Below are positions 45,901-56,310 of a stretch of DNA of 64,000 bases, in pieces. The notes beneath the pieces were generated by a model. The model saw only the letters and a program-made list of their open reading frames with translations, searched no databases and was not told the DNA's origin. The DNA comes from Deuterostichococcus epilithicus (lineage: Eukaryota > Chlorophyta > Trebouxiophyceae > Prasiolales > Stichococcaceae), in NCBI GenBank assembly GCA_033439295.1, contig JAVTLE010000018.1, positions 310,001-374,000 on the forward strand, read 5' to 3'. Numbering within the stretch: position 1 is the first letter of the stretch; the number at the start of each line of letters is the position of its first letter. The translations under genes were made by a program, and so were the position numbers.

Positions 45901-47411
45901 GAGTGGCGCGGCCAAACAGTGCACCGGCACAATGGAGCGCCGCCTTCTAGCTTCCGACAGCACCGGCGCTGCAGGGCGGTGATCATGGCAGAGATTTGGG
46001 TAGCATGGCGAAATGAACCATCGTCAGCATCCAGTAGCAGCACGCTGTGCAGTAGGGCGGATTGGCGGCATTATGTATCGCGTTACGTGTGGCGAGCAAG
46101 ATGCCTAGCACGACGCTCGGCTCGCAGGCAGGGAGCCATCGTGCCCCTCCCTGGAGCTATATCGAATGGAAGCGCGATGCTGCCGCCACGTCATATTGCA
46201 GCTGCGGCGGCGAGCGCATGACCCTGAACCCTCGAGCAGCTGCAGGACCGAGCGCCCCTTCCTCAGACCGTCTGCCGACCTGGAAGCGGGAGAGTCTTCC
46301 CGCGCCGTGCAGCAGGATCGTGAAATTTGCTCGCTCGTGGAACTTGTCCACTTGAAACCCTTCCCACCCTGGAGCGGAGCCGCACCTGCAGCTGGTCCTC
46401 CTGGTCCGCGTGTGCATAGTAACAGTTGAGCGCCTCCTTGTTGCCAACCTGCATGCAGCGCCGCAGAAATCGGCAATCAGGGCGAGGGCGGGGCGAGTCA
46501 TGTCAACCGCTGAGCGGGGCTTTGGCTGCGATGCCAAAGCCACAGCCTCCCGGATCCGGCGGCGCTGAAGCCCGGGCCGGGCGCGTGCTCCTGCAACAAC
46601 ACGCAAGGCCTGGGCTGTGACCCACCAGGTGGCGTGCACACGTGTTGCAGGAACATAACTCGCCTTAAGCTTTTCATGCGTCTCCCGGATCGTCTTCCCG
46701 TCCGCCTTCTTGCGCCAGTTGTGGCCGTCGCGCCTGCGGGCAAGCACGAGCACAGTCCTCAGCGAGGCTGGCGCTTGCGTGGGTGACTCATGCAGTACGC
46801 GCCTCTGAATTGGCAGCCGTGGCGTTGTAGGCCACCTTCCAGCGTGCCTCGGCAGCAGCAATCTGGAGGTTCCACCCCAAAACTGACCTGAAGAAGCGGG
46901 TGACTTTGCGGTTGAACAGGTAGAGGGTGCCGCCTGCACCCGGTTGCAGGCATGTGATGTCAGCGAGGGGTTGATCATGAGGCTGCCCTCCAAATGCGAG
47001 TATCGGAATACATGAAGTATCATGACATACAGGGGTTACAGATGCGGCCGGCCCACTTAGGGCAGAAGCAGTGCCTTCCGACGCAGCAGACTGTGAGGGT
47101 CTGTTGAGGGGTGCAACCAGGCGCAAGGTCCAGCGTGGCGGCGCTCGCAGCGAGGACACGGCGTGAGCCCAGCACTCGCCTGGGGGACAGATGGGCGTCT
47201 CCCGGTTCAGCTGGAAGCGGTACTTGGAGTAGTTCTGCAGCAGGTCCAGCACCTCTGTGTTCTTCAGCCAGCTCGTGCGGGCCTTGGTGATCAGGTCACG
47301 CACGGGCTTAGGCAGCGGCGCCTCTCCGCCCCGTTGCAGCCCCCGGGGCGAGTCCCCCGGCTCCATGGCTGTGCTGCCAGCACGTGGGCGCTCCGTGAGC
47401 CGGGGCTGCAC
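42952..47411 (-). CDS. CG-1 domain (CAMTA-like) transcription factor with Gln-rich tail
   Basis: The CG-1 DNA-binding domain spans the first five exons. 47411-47180: ARTSWLKNTEVLDLLQNYSK, then YRFQLNRETPICPP. About 46938-46895: GGTLYLFNRKVTRFFR. About 46735-46664: DGHNWRKKADGKTIRETHEK. About 46445-46388: VGNKEALNCYYAHADQEDQLQ. From 45854: RRCYWMLEGDDSIVLVHYLA. This is the order of plant CAMTA proteins, which bind CGCG boxes. Two introns use GC donors (CAG|GCGAGT at 47180, AAG|GCGAGT at 46664). Downstream exons are Ser-, Gly- and Gln-rich, e.g. WQQQQLQQQAVAQAAL near 44040 and a proposed last exon ending SGFGGG at 42952. The TIG, ankyrin and calmodulin-binding IQ regions of plant CAMTA were not found. 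Exon borders after 45600 are approximate. Confidence 0.8.
45902..46056 (-). repeat. Two echoes of the CYWMLEGDDSIVLVHYLA exon start
   Basis: The real exon start lies at 45854. Copy A (45977-45902) and copy B (46056-46016) on the plus strand repeat GTGCACCGGCAC, GGCGCTGCAGGG and CATCCAGTAGCAG against the real GTGCACCAGCAC, GGCGCTGCAGGG and CATCCAGTAGCAG. Spacing is about 120 and 80 bp. Both lie in the intron just upstream of the exon in transcript sense. Confidence 0.85.
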
Positions 47412-48340
47412 CTACGACAAGGCCCTCCTGCAGAGCGCGCGTCACGGCGGGCCTCAGAGCCTTGGCACGGGCGGCGCGCCTGGGCGGGGATTCAGCGAGC
47501 AGCCAGCAGCCCCACGGCCGAGGCGAGCACCCAGCGCCTCTGAAAGCGGCAACGATGCAGCAGTGCGTCGCTGAAGGCGGCCTGGCTCCTAAGTCCGACA
47601 GGCGAGGGCGGAAGCATTGCAAGCTTACACTTGCATTGACGCCAAGCAGCCAGGCGAGTACGGCAAAGCACAGATCGCACATGCAAGGAAACGATAGTGG
47701 TGCTGCAGGGTCAGCACCTGACGCCTCCGCTGCTCGACTGGCCGTTCACAGCTTCGCGAGGCCAGCAACCGGGCGCTTCTGGGACTGCCGCTGAGTGTGT
47801 CCGTCTGAAACCTCAACGAGTGGAGGCTCGACGACCGGACGCGTAAACTGCTGATGATGCATTAGGTTTCAAGGCCGTGTACCAGTGTCACCGCCGCTCT
47901 GGCGATCCGAACGTACGTAGCTGCTCTCCAGTACGGATCTACAGTCTGCACGCTAAACCCGTGCGTGGGGCAAGCGTTGAGCGAGCAGCACAGGAGCAGC
48001 AGAGGGACTCTGATGCGAGGACGAGGCACGTAACGTATTGCAATTGGCCAAACTGCACAGAGTGGCAAGGAGGCAGCATCATTTAGCCAGGCGGCTGCTC
48101 GGATGCCTGCCCCATAAAGGGCTTGCTCTATTCAACAACGAATGTCAACGAGCTGACCACAGTAATCGGTGCTCTGCTCTCGGGTGTGTAGAATGCCCAG
48201 TCGGCGCAGTCCAGCGCGCGCCCCGACTGGGCAAGCTGCAAGTCTGCATTTCCCAGCACTGGTGCCCGCGGCATGACGGCGCCCACAGCCACCCATCTGG
48301 CCGAGGATGGGCCACGCCACAAGACGCAAGCGCTGAGCGC
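47412..48340. other. Gap between CG-1 and petC genes
   Basis: It should hold the CG-1 gene promoter and the petC 3' untranslated region. Nothing else is recognised. Confidence 0.4.
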
Positions 48341-50143
48341 TCAGTTCCACCATGGCTGCGACATAGATGCACGAGAGTCAGAGGAGGTATGAGTCTCATC
48401 GTCAACAGGTATGCATGCGACTCACAAAATATCTCAGCAGATGCCCTACTTCTCTAGCACAAAGATTGCAATTGGCCTATCATGACTCGTAAGACTGAGG
48501 TCACCTTCTCGCCAGTGCGGAAGTCCTCCTCCGTCCAGGTCTTGAAGGAGACGATGTCATCATCGATGTTGACGTGCGCCAGCGCGAGCGACTGCAAGGA
48601 ATAAGTTATGGATTTGCTGGCGACCTTTCAGCTGAGGACAGTGCTCGACAGCCTCATGGCATGACAGCTATTTATGCTGAGTTGATTATGTCGAGCTTCT
48701 CGGAATTGGCAAAGACTATATCGCATGGCACCATGCAGCACCCCAAAGACTCCCACGGTGGAAGGACGCACCAGCGGGGCGGGGCCACGCACGACCTTGC
48801 CCTGGAAGTTGTACTGCGAGCCGTGGCACGGGCACGCAAACTTGTTGAGGTTCTGCGCAGGCAGCAATGAGGCCTTGTTAGAGCAAGCTAAGGAAAGTTG
48901 GCAAGCCGATTGGCCAGTGGACTCACAGGTCGCAATCACTAACACGCTGTATTTTGGCGCCAAAATTTGGCACGATCGCATGCGGCATAGGAACTCACGC
49001 TGTTCCACGGCACGACGCATCCCAGGTGTGTGCACACAGCGTTGAGGCCAAAAGTCTCGATCTCGCCCTGGTCTGTGACGATCAGGTACGTGGCGTCTGA
49101 CTGCGTGCATTTAGATTGTCTCATCAGTGACTGCAACCCACACGTGTCCGGCGTGCCACCGTTTGCGCCATATCTGCATGGTTTGCAGACTTGCAGAAAT
49201 GGCACGCACTAGTAGGGATGAAGCAGAGCGTCACGAGCCTTTTTGCAGCCGATGTGGCTAATTATCCAAGACCCAGCAGCCTTCCTCTGCGGCGTCTAGG
49301 GCGCAGATTGGCAAACACGCGCACATCCGGGCATCTAAGCCTGTACCTTCAGACCCTGTGTGAGCGACCGGTCGCCCTTCTTGTGCGACGACAGCCACTC
49401 GGTGGCCTTGACGTCATTGCCCAGAGCGTCCTTCGCGACGGTGCCGCCAGTGCCGGCGCCAGGGCTGCAGAGCGCGCATGAACGTCCGTAGGCATTATGC
49501 ACGGGTCCAGATTTTGGGCAGAGCGACGCTAAACGGGCCTGGCCAACCTAAGCAGATGAGAAACTTGACGTCGCCCAAACAGACCAAGTGAGGCCAACCC
49601 CGCTGCTGGTGCTGCCTGCGAGGCTGATCCGACAGCTCTCCGAACGGACCCATATGTGGTGCAGCCGCTGTCACAGCAGCCGACGCTGGCGCTTCCGCCT
49701 CAGCTCGCCCCACAACACTGGTTGCCAGCCATCTGAGGGCATCAGGGTGAACCAGCCCAGTTCCATGTAAACCTGCTGCAACATGCAGCTCGCCGGCGCC
49801 CAACATGTCTGCAGAGGTGCCTGCAGGATCGTAGGGCTCCTCCCAGAGCGCCCGCCCGGGACTGCGGGGCCCCAGGCGGATTGCTGGCTCACATGTTCGG
49901 CTTGAAGAAGTAGGCGAAGGGCCCCAGCATCGCCGTGCCCGGCAGGCCCAGGCCGCCCACCAGCAGCCAGTTCATCGTCGTCCGCTTGCTGCGGTCCGGC
50001 ACCATCTCATTCAGCGCTGTCTCACCCGCGGAGGCCCGCGTGCGGATGGGTGCACTGCGAGCTGCGGCTGGCTGCCGTGCGCGCAGGCTGCCGGTGGTGC
50101 ACCCCAGCTTGGCCTGGCCCAGAGTAGATGTCATGGCGGCCAT
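48341..50143 (-). CDS. petC: Cytochrome b6f Rieske iron-sulfur subunit, plastid
   Basis: It carries electrons from plastoquinol to cytochrome f in the thylakoid b6f complex. Six exons close exactly in phase to 217 aa: 50143-49893, 49464-49347, 49100-48999, 48852-48772, 48591-48505, 48355-48341. The N-terminal ~45 residues are a basic Ser/Ala/Arg-rich transit peptide. One TM helix follows ([22 protein letters not shown]). The 2Fe-2S ligands are in CTHLGC and CPCHGS. Conserved [10 protein letters not shown] and [14 protein letters not shown] are present. The last exon is only 15 nt and codes PWWN plus stop, restoring the conserved Pro-Trp-Trp C-terminus. The start chosen gives MAAMTSTLG; an upstream in-frame ATG would add residues. 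It is divergent from ferrochelatase across 586 bp. Confidence 0.95.
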
Positions 50144-50729
50144 GTTGGCAGCGAGGGCGCGGCGACTGGAGCGACGCAGCGACAGGAAGGCGATGTTTGG
50201 CCACGACAAAGTTCGGCCTTGCGCTATCATCCGCGGGTTTGCGATAAAATTGCTAATGTGAGTAGCAGCCAAACTAGGAGACCTATGACGTGCTATTCAT
50301 CCACCATCTTTCAACTACTGTGCGATGTGTCTCGCACGGCCACGCATGCGAGGCTGTGACAGGTTCCGCTGCCCGCCACATCAGAGTGCAGACCTCTTCA
50401 CAGCCTGACCAGGACCCTGAAGCACAGTCTGAACCGCCGCCGCTGCGCGTTTGCCTTTGAGAACTCAGACGGTTCCGCAGGCGCGTGTGCACCCGTGTGG
50501 TGCAGTCGCGTCCACACAGCAGGGTTCATCCCGAAGGGCCTCCGGCCGATTGAACATGACCATTGGGCACGCCCTGTAGACGGCTTCAAGCAGCGGCCAG
50601 ACTTCAGCAGCTCCCATCAACTTGGCTTGCAGGTCGAAACCTTTACGTGGCTTTTTCGAGCCAACTCGGTCAGTCTCAGGCTGCGACCTGGTACTCCTGA
50701 CTCTTTGATCGGGCTGTTGCATTAGCGCT
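50144..50729. promoter_or_regulatory. Bidirectional promoter region, petC / ferrochelatase
   Basis: 586 bp separate the start codons of petC (minus) and ferrochelatase (plus), so both promoters and leaders must lie here. I see no clear TATA box or named element. Shared control by light or tetrapyrrole status is an inference from gene function only. Confidence 0.5.
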
Positions 50730-53700
50730 TTGCTGGTAACCTGTCGGATTCGCTTCAGCTGCAAACCCCCCCGCGCCTGGCGCGCAGCACTCCTCGTTGC
50801 CGGTGTAGCGCCTTGCACTCAGTGGTGGAGCAGCCGAGCGTCCAGCCATGCACAGCGGCCTACACGCCAGCAGGAACTGCACGCCGGCCAGCTGCAGTGG
50901 GCGACCGTCAGTTCCAGACAGCTTGCTCACGCGGCACCCCCATGGGCAGCAAAGCCGCAGCGGCAGCGCTCCAGTGCGGTGCAGGTAGGCTTTCGTAAGC
51001 ACTTGTAGCTGGTTGCTTGCACAAAGACGCTCGGTTGCGCACGCATGCACACAATTGCGCTTGCATGCTTGATGCCGTGCATTCATGGCCTCTGAACTGC
51101 TCTGGAACTGACAGCTGTGTGCACTATCCACCAGGCAAAACGAGCAACCGCAGGGTCAGCCCAACAGCTGGCGCAGCGGCAGCAGCTACACAAATGCACG
51201 ATGGCAGCTAGCGGCGAGCGCTACAAGCCTCCAGAGCCCAGCCGCGCCGCTCCGCACGCAGCCCATCCAGCTGGTGAGACGCGCTGCACGTCTCATATGG
51301 GTTCAATGTCCTGCCTTCCCTCTACTGCAACACCGGTCCAGGAGTGCCAGCCAGGCTGGACGTCCCTGTCACGATGCACTGCTCAGCAGGCCCATGTGGG
51401 GACTGCGCTTCCTGCAAGCGCCCTGCAGACTCTTTCACTGTGTGCACAGATGGCTCATTGCCGCAGACCATGCATGGCCGCTCGCGAGCACCTTCTTAGC
51501 AGACTTTTCAGAGTCGTCAGCCGCTCTTCTCCAATTCCGCCGCAGGTGGACGAGAAGGTTGGGGTGCTGCTGTTGAACCTTGGCGGCCCAGAAACGCTGG
51601 ACGACGTGCAGCCCTTCCTCTACAACCTGTTTGCCGACCCCGACATCATCCGGCTGCCTGGACCCGCCAAGTTCCTGCAGCCGCTCGTTGCCCAGGTGGG
51701 CTTCCGCCGCCTGCGCCCCTTGCGACGCGAGTGCCCCTTACTGTGGGCTGATGTCTGGAGGACGATTGCCGGTGCAGTCGTTCCGGCATGGTGCCTGTCT
51801 CGATGCAGCAGCTCCTGTCGCAGATGGCAGCCCATGATGTTGTGCGCTGCATGTGCTGGCTGCCCACACATTCTGGGCCCGTGCTCCAACCTCGTTAAAT
51901 CTGCCCACTCGGCTCCCCCTCGTCGCCATTCACCAACGCATCTGCCTCTATCCCTGTCTCGGCCCTCCCTGGCGCAGGTGATCTCCTCACTGCGGGCACC
52001 GAAGAGCTCGGAGGGGTACCGTGCCATCGGCGGCGGCTCGCCCCTGCGGCGCATCACCCTGCAGCAGGCGGACGCGCTGTCGGAGGCGCTGTCGGCGCGC
52101 GGCCAGCCCGCCAGCGTGTACGTGGCCATGCGCTACTGGAAGCCGTTCACCGAGGACGCCGTCGCGCAGGTGTGGCAGGGGTTCCTGGAGCAGGGTGATG
52201 TGTCCTTGCTGCCGATACAAGTGTTCCAGGCACTCGTTTGCGGTGCGGCAAACGCGGTCATACTTGCTGATGCCGATGGCGCTCTGGCGACCACACCCAG
52301 TGGCGGCGTTGAAGGACTTTCGCTAAACGTATATACTCAGCTCATGGCACATAGTATGTATCCCAATACCTACGAAGCATTCTCACGATGTCGGTTCATG
52401 TCATGCGCAGCTCAAGGCGGACGGCATCGGGCGGCTGGTGGTGCTGCCGCTGTACCCGCAATTCAGCATATCCACTAGCGGTAGCAGCCTGCGCCTGCTG
52501 GAGGCACTGTTCAAGGCAGACCCCCAGCTGGCCGCCATGCCGCACACTGTCATCCCCTCCTGGTACCAGCGCCGCGGCTACATCACCGCCATGGCCGACC
52601 TCATCCAGGTGAGATGTAGGGTTTTTTCCAGGCTGTGCCAAGGCAACAACAGGATGCTTTTGGCACCGCCGCCGGCGCGCGGCGGCTGCGGCGTCCAGCC
52701 ATGGGACGCAGCTGCCGAGCAGCTGCTGGCATCGGCAGAAACTTGGGTGCAAGACGCTCGGTTGGCATGCGGGTGCTGGCAGGAAGCAGGCGCCGTCTGT
52801 GCAAGTGCAGCCAGCTCAGCAGGCAGCGGCTGCTCTCGTTAGCCAGCTGGCGGCCATTGGTCTCCGCCTGTCACAGAGCCTCAGGGACGATCGGCATCCG
52901 AAATCGAGCTGCCTTTGCCTCGCAGGAGGAGCTGGCAAAGTTCTCGAAGGAGGCGGGCAGCCCTGAGATATTCTTCTCGGCGCACGGTGTGCCGCTGTCC
53001 TACGTGGAGGAGGCGGGCGACCCTTACAAGGTGCAATCCCTAAACCTTGACCTTTTAAACCTGAAACGAAGGATGCTGCTGCTCCTGCTGCGGCGCAGCA
53101 GCAGCAGCGGCAACAGGTCCACACACCTCGGCCTTTGGCGGCCGTGTTGTCCATGCCTTGTGCACGCCAGCTCATGCGCACCGCAGCGCGAGTCGGACAT
53201 CAGCACAGCACCCTGTTTGCGACCGGGCTGGTGGTTGCCGCGCAAGTCGTGCCTCCGCATGCCTTCCCCTTCCCTACATCATGCTCTCCCTCCTGCCTCC
53301 GACTCCAGGAGGAGGCAAGGGAACGTGTTGCGGCCATCATGGCAGGGAATGTGCTGCGGCCGCGCTATTGTTTCGTGACCCTTCTCTGTGGCTGCACCTC
53401 ATCAGGAGGAGATGGAGGAGTGTGTCGCGGCCATCCTGGCAGAGCTGCGGGCTCGCGGCGTGACCAACAGCTACACCCTGGCATACCAGTCTCGCGTGGG
53501 CCCTGTCGAGTGGCTCAAGCCGTACACCGACGAGTCCATCAGGTGCCGCCCCGGGTTGAGAGCCGCCACTCCCTGCCGGTGCTTTCCCGTTCCTCGCAGC
53601 TGCGCCACTTGTGCATTTCTACAGTCCCTTCACTGCTGTGCACAGCACAGGCGGTAGTGGCCTCGGCCTCCGAAATGTTGCAGGACTGCCTTGAGTCACG

Positions 53701-54882
53701 CACAGCTGGGCCCTCGTCCCGTGTCGCAGGGCGCACCCAGCGAGGCTGCCCCCCCCCTTCATCTCTCCCCGTCCCCCTCCCTCCCCCCGCNTGCCCCCCA
53801 CACAGGCAGCNGGGCAGGAACGTCCGACCCGAGGCTGACCCCCCTTGNCCNCCCTCTGTACCCCCGCTCACAGGCAGCTGGGGCGTAACGGCTGCCGCTC
53901 GATGCTCGCGGTGCCCGTCTCCTTCGTCAGCGAGCACATCGAGACGCTGGAGGAAATGGACATGGAGGTAAGCAGCAGTTTCCGATTTCATGCACATAGT
54001 TTCATAAGCTCGCAAAGACGAATTGGCATTGTGTCCATGAACGATGGCAATACAAATATTCACCAAGTTTCACACAAAACTAACAGTATCGGGAGCTGGC
54101 GGAGGCGAGCGGCATCCGCGCCTGGCGCCGCGTGCCCGCGCTCAACACCAACGCCACCTTCATTGGCGACCTCGCGGACGCGGTGCTGCAGGCGCTGCCG
54201 TTTGCGGGCAGCATGGCGGGCTCCAACCCGGGCGACTCCCTGGTGCCGCTGGGTGCGACCCCCCACCACCGCCAGAGCAGCCCCCCTTGTCTTTTCTGGG
54301 TGTGTGGCGCTGCCGTGTGCTGGCAGCACGGTGGGCTCTCGATTGATGGGACCGCTGTGTGCGCCCTTCCGGCTGCGCCGCTCCACTTGTCGCTGCTGAC
54401 ATAAGTGCTTGTGCGCACGGCGGTCGGTTTTGTTTCTATGTTAGGGGTCTGGTTCTGAGGGGTTTGGGGTTCAACACACTCCTTCGTCCACTGGCCTGAG
54501 CAGCTGACTGGCAGCATGTGGTGGTTGCGGACGCGCTGTCAGACCAATAATCGCAGTGCTGCTGAGTTGTCACCTCGTGGGCAAGTCGGAGGGGCACAGC
54601 TGGGCGCCTGCGACCACCTTGCCTGGTCACGGCCTTCCACAAGGCAAAAAAGGCAAAACCAAACGCTCACCAATGAACATTTCTGCAGGTGACGTCGAGG
54701 CGCTGCTGGGCACCTACGACCGGGAGCGGCGGGTGCTTCCGATGCCCATGGCGCAGTGGTCGTGGGGCTGGACGCAGTCGGCCGAGACCTGGAACGGTCG
54801 CATCGCAATGCTGGCCATCGTAGTCGTGCTGCTGCTGGAGGTCATCACCGGGCAGGGCGTGCTGTCGGGTCGCCTGGAGTGA
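50730..54882 (+). CDS. Ferrochelatase, plastid, with C-terminal chlorophyll a/b-binding segment
   Basis: It inserts Fe2+ into protoporphyrin IX, the last step of heme synthesis. Ten exons join in phase to about 518 aa: 50730-50984, 51208-51273, 51546-51695, 51978-52169, 52411-52608, 52926-53030, 53406-53542, 53874-53967, 54087-54252, 54689-54882. The first two exons give a transit-like leader ([19 protein letters not shown]). Core motifs: [51 protein letters not shown], the catalytic [30 protein letters not shown], and [20 protein letters not shown]. The tail [24 protein letters not shown] is a light-harvesting-type helix, as in plant FC2 and cyanobacterial enzymes, which places the protein at the thylakoid. 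The ATG at 50730 is the only in-frame start seen in exon 1. Ambiguous bases lie in the intron at 53792-53851. Two introns hold exon-edge echoes. Confidence 0.93.
53308..53372 (+). repeat. Echo of the ferrochelatase exon 7 start
   Basis: After CTCCAG the sequence reads [14 protein letters not shown], against [14 protein letters not shown] at the real exon start (53406). DNA identity is about 79% over 38 bp, including the block GCGGCCATC. Offset is 97 bp. An AG acceptor is kept, but the continuation is lost. Confidence 0.85.
54307..54380 (+). repeat. Echo of the ferrochelatase exon 9 end
   Basis: GCTGCCGTGTGCTGGCAGCA at 54309 copies GCTGCCGTTTGCGGGCAGCA at 54194-54213. The first 31 bp are about 87% identical and similarity fades towards the donor. 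Offset is 115 bp, inside the next intron. Confidence 0.85.
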
Positions 54883-56310
54883 TTTCGGCGGCGGCTGAAG
54901 GATGGCTGATTGATGATGGCTGGAGCGGCGGCGGCTGCCCCCCTCGCGGGGTGCCTGAGGAGGCATGCGGGGGCTCTCAAGGTCATCTCAGAGCAGGCTG
55001 GAGTGCCGCCGTGCCTTCAGAAGGAGCCTCTCTCATGGTCGCACTAGAACAGGCATTGGGTGTGCGATGTCATATGTGCGGCGGTCAGGCAGGCTGTTGG
55101 CAGGTCGGCAGAAGCAGCAGCAGCAGTCGCTATTGGGCTTGATCGGCAGAGGTTCAAGGAATCACGACCTTTCAGCAGTGTTCTAGAGGCTGGTGACCCC
55201 TCAGCCATATGCAATCTCTCAGCTTTTATGCGGCAGGCAGCCAGCGAGTCTTCATGGTCAGCGCCACTGAGATGATTTCTCCACATTATCTGGGAGGGCG
55301 GAATCAGCGCCCTTCCCAGACAGATTTGCATTGCCTGCTCCAGTGTTTTGCAGTATAGCGATGACCGTGTTGTGTAATGCGGGGGATGCCGCTGCGCAGA
55401 CACATGCCTGGACTTTGGTGTCCTTAACACGTTCGCATTCTCGCAACTGCCAACGTCTGTCATGATCCCTGAGAGCAGCGTGTTGCAGGTTCCTCATCGT
55501 TACCCATTGCTCAACCGACTGTGTGATGGACCGCCGCATGAGATGATTGCATGTGTCGCAGCCTCAAAGCACTTGCGTCCCTCAGAGTGAACAAGCCGTA
55601 AGACAGGCAGATCCTCTCTAGACCGTGTTTTCCAGGTTGGGTGAGTATGGCATCGTCGAGCACCTCGAATCAGGTAGGTCGTCAGACAGAGTGTTTCTTT
55701 TCAACAACGCCTACTTCTGTGGGCACCCCCCCTGTACATGCGTTTTAGGCGCAGGAATAAGACCCATGCTTTAGACAGTTGTACCACACCAAACTCAGTG
55801 CAGGAGGCTGCCATCAGACCAAGCAACGAAACCCAATGTGGTCGACAGCAGTTCGTGGTATGTCTTCTGGAGCGCCCATGAACAACGTGACGAGCGGCAG
55901 GTGCCCGTCGTTGCCGGCAGTGCTGTGCGCACACACCCTGCGGTTTGCTCTCGGCGCCGTAAACACGGCCGATGTCGTGATGCGTCGTGCTGGTCTGCAC
56001 CCCTGCCACCGCCCGAAACCTGGCTGTCGTGGCGGCCATGCAGCTGCAGTTCTGACCACCGCATGTGCCGCCGCTGCCCCTGCGCCTTGCGTTCCCAGGG
56101 CGGAAGCAAGAGCTGCAGCCCCGTCTGATGGGACCGCGCGGCCCGCAGGCTGCAGGGTGCCTCCGGGGGCTATGCACGAGGCGCCGCCGTCCACCAGGCC
56201 GTCCAGTCGCCGATGCCGCGCCCCACCTGGTGCCGCCGCCGCGCAGCAACACCCCCCCTCTTCCACCCAGAGATCGGGGGGCGCACGGGTCAGCACGGAC
56301 GCCGCCGCGC
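54883..56310. other. Convergent 3' region of ferrochelatase and kinase genes
   Basis: A plus-strand TGTAA at 55373-55377 may end the ferrochelatase transcript, 490 nt after its stop. No motif-bearing frame was recognised on either strand in the rest. Confidence 0.4.
55373..55377 (+). terminator. Possible polyadenylation signal of ferrochelatase
   Basis: TGTAA 490 nt downstream of the stop codon, the first plus-strand copy noticed in the gap. Distance is long for an algal 3' untranslated region but within range. Confidence 0.35.

Noticed and set aside
51117-52478. 453-codon plus-strand frame as an intronless gene
   Set aside because: Ferrochelatase blocks in it are separated by stretches without similarity that begin with GT and end with AG; the spliced ten-exon model fits the family end to end.
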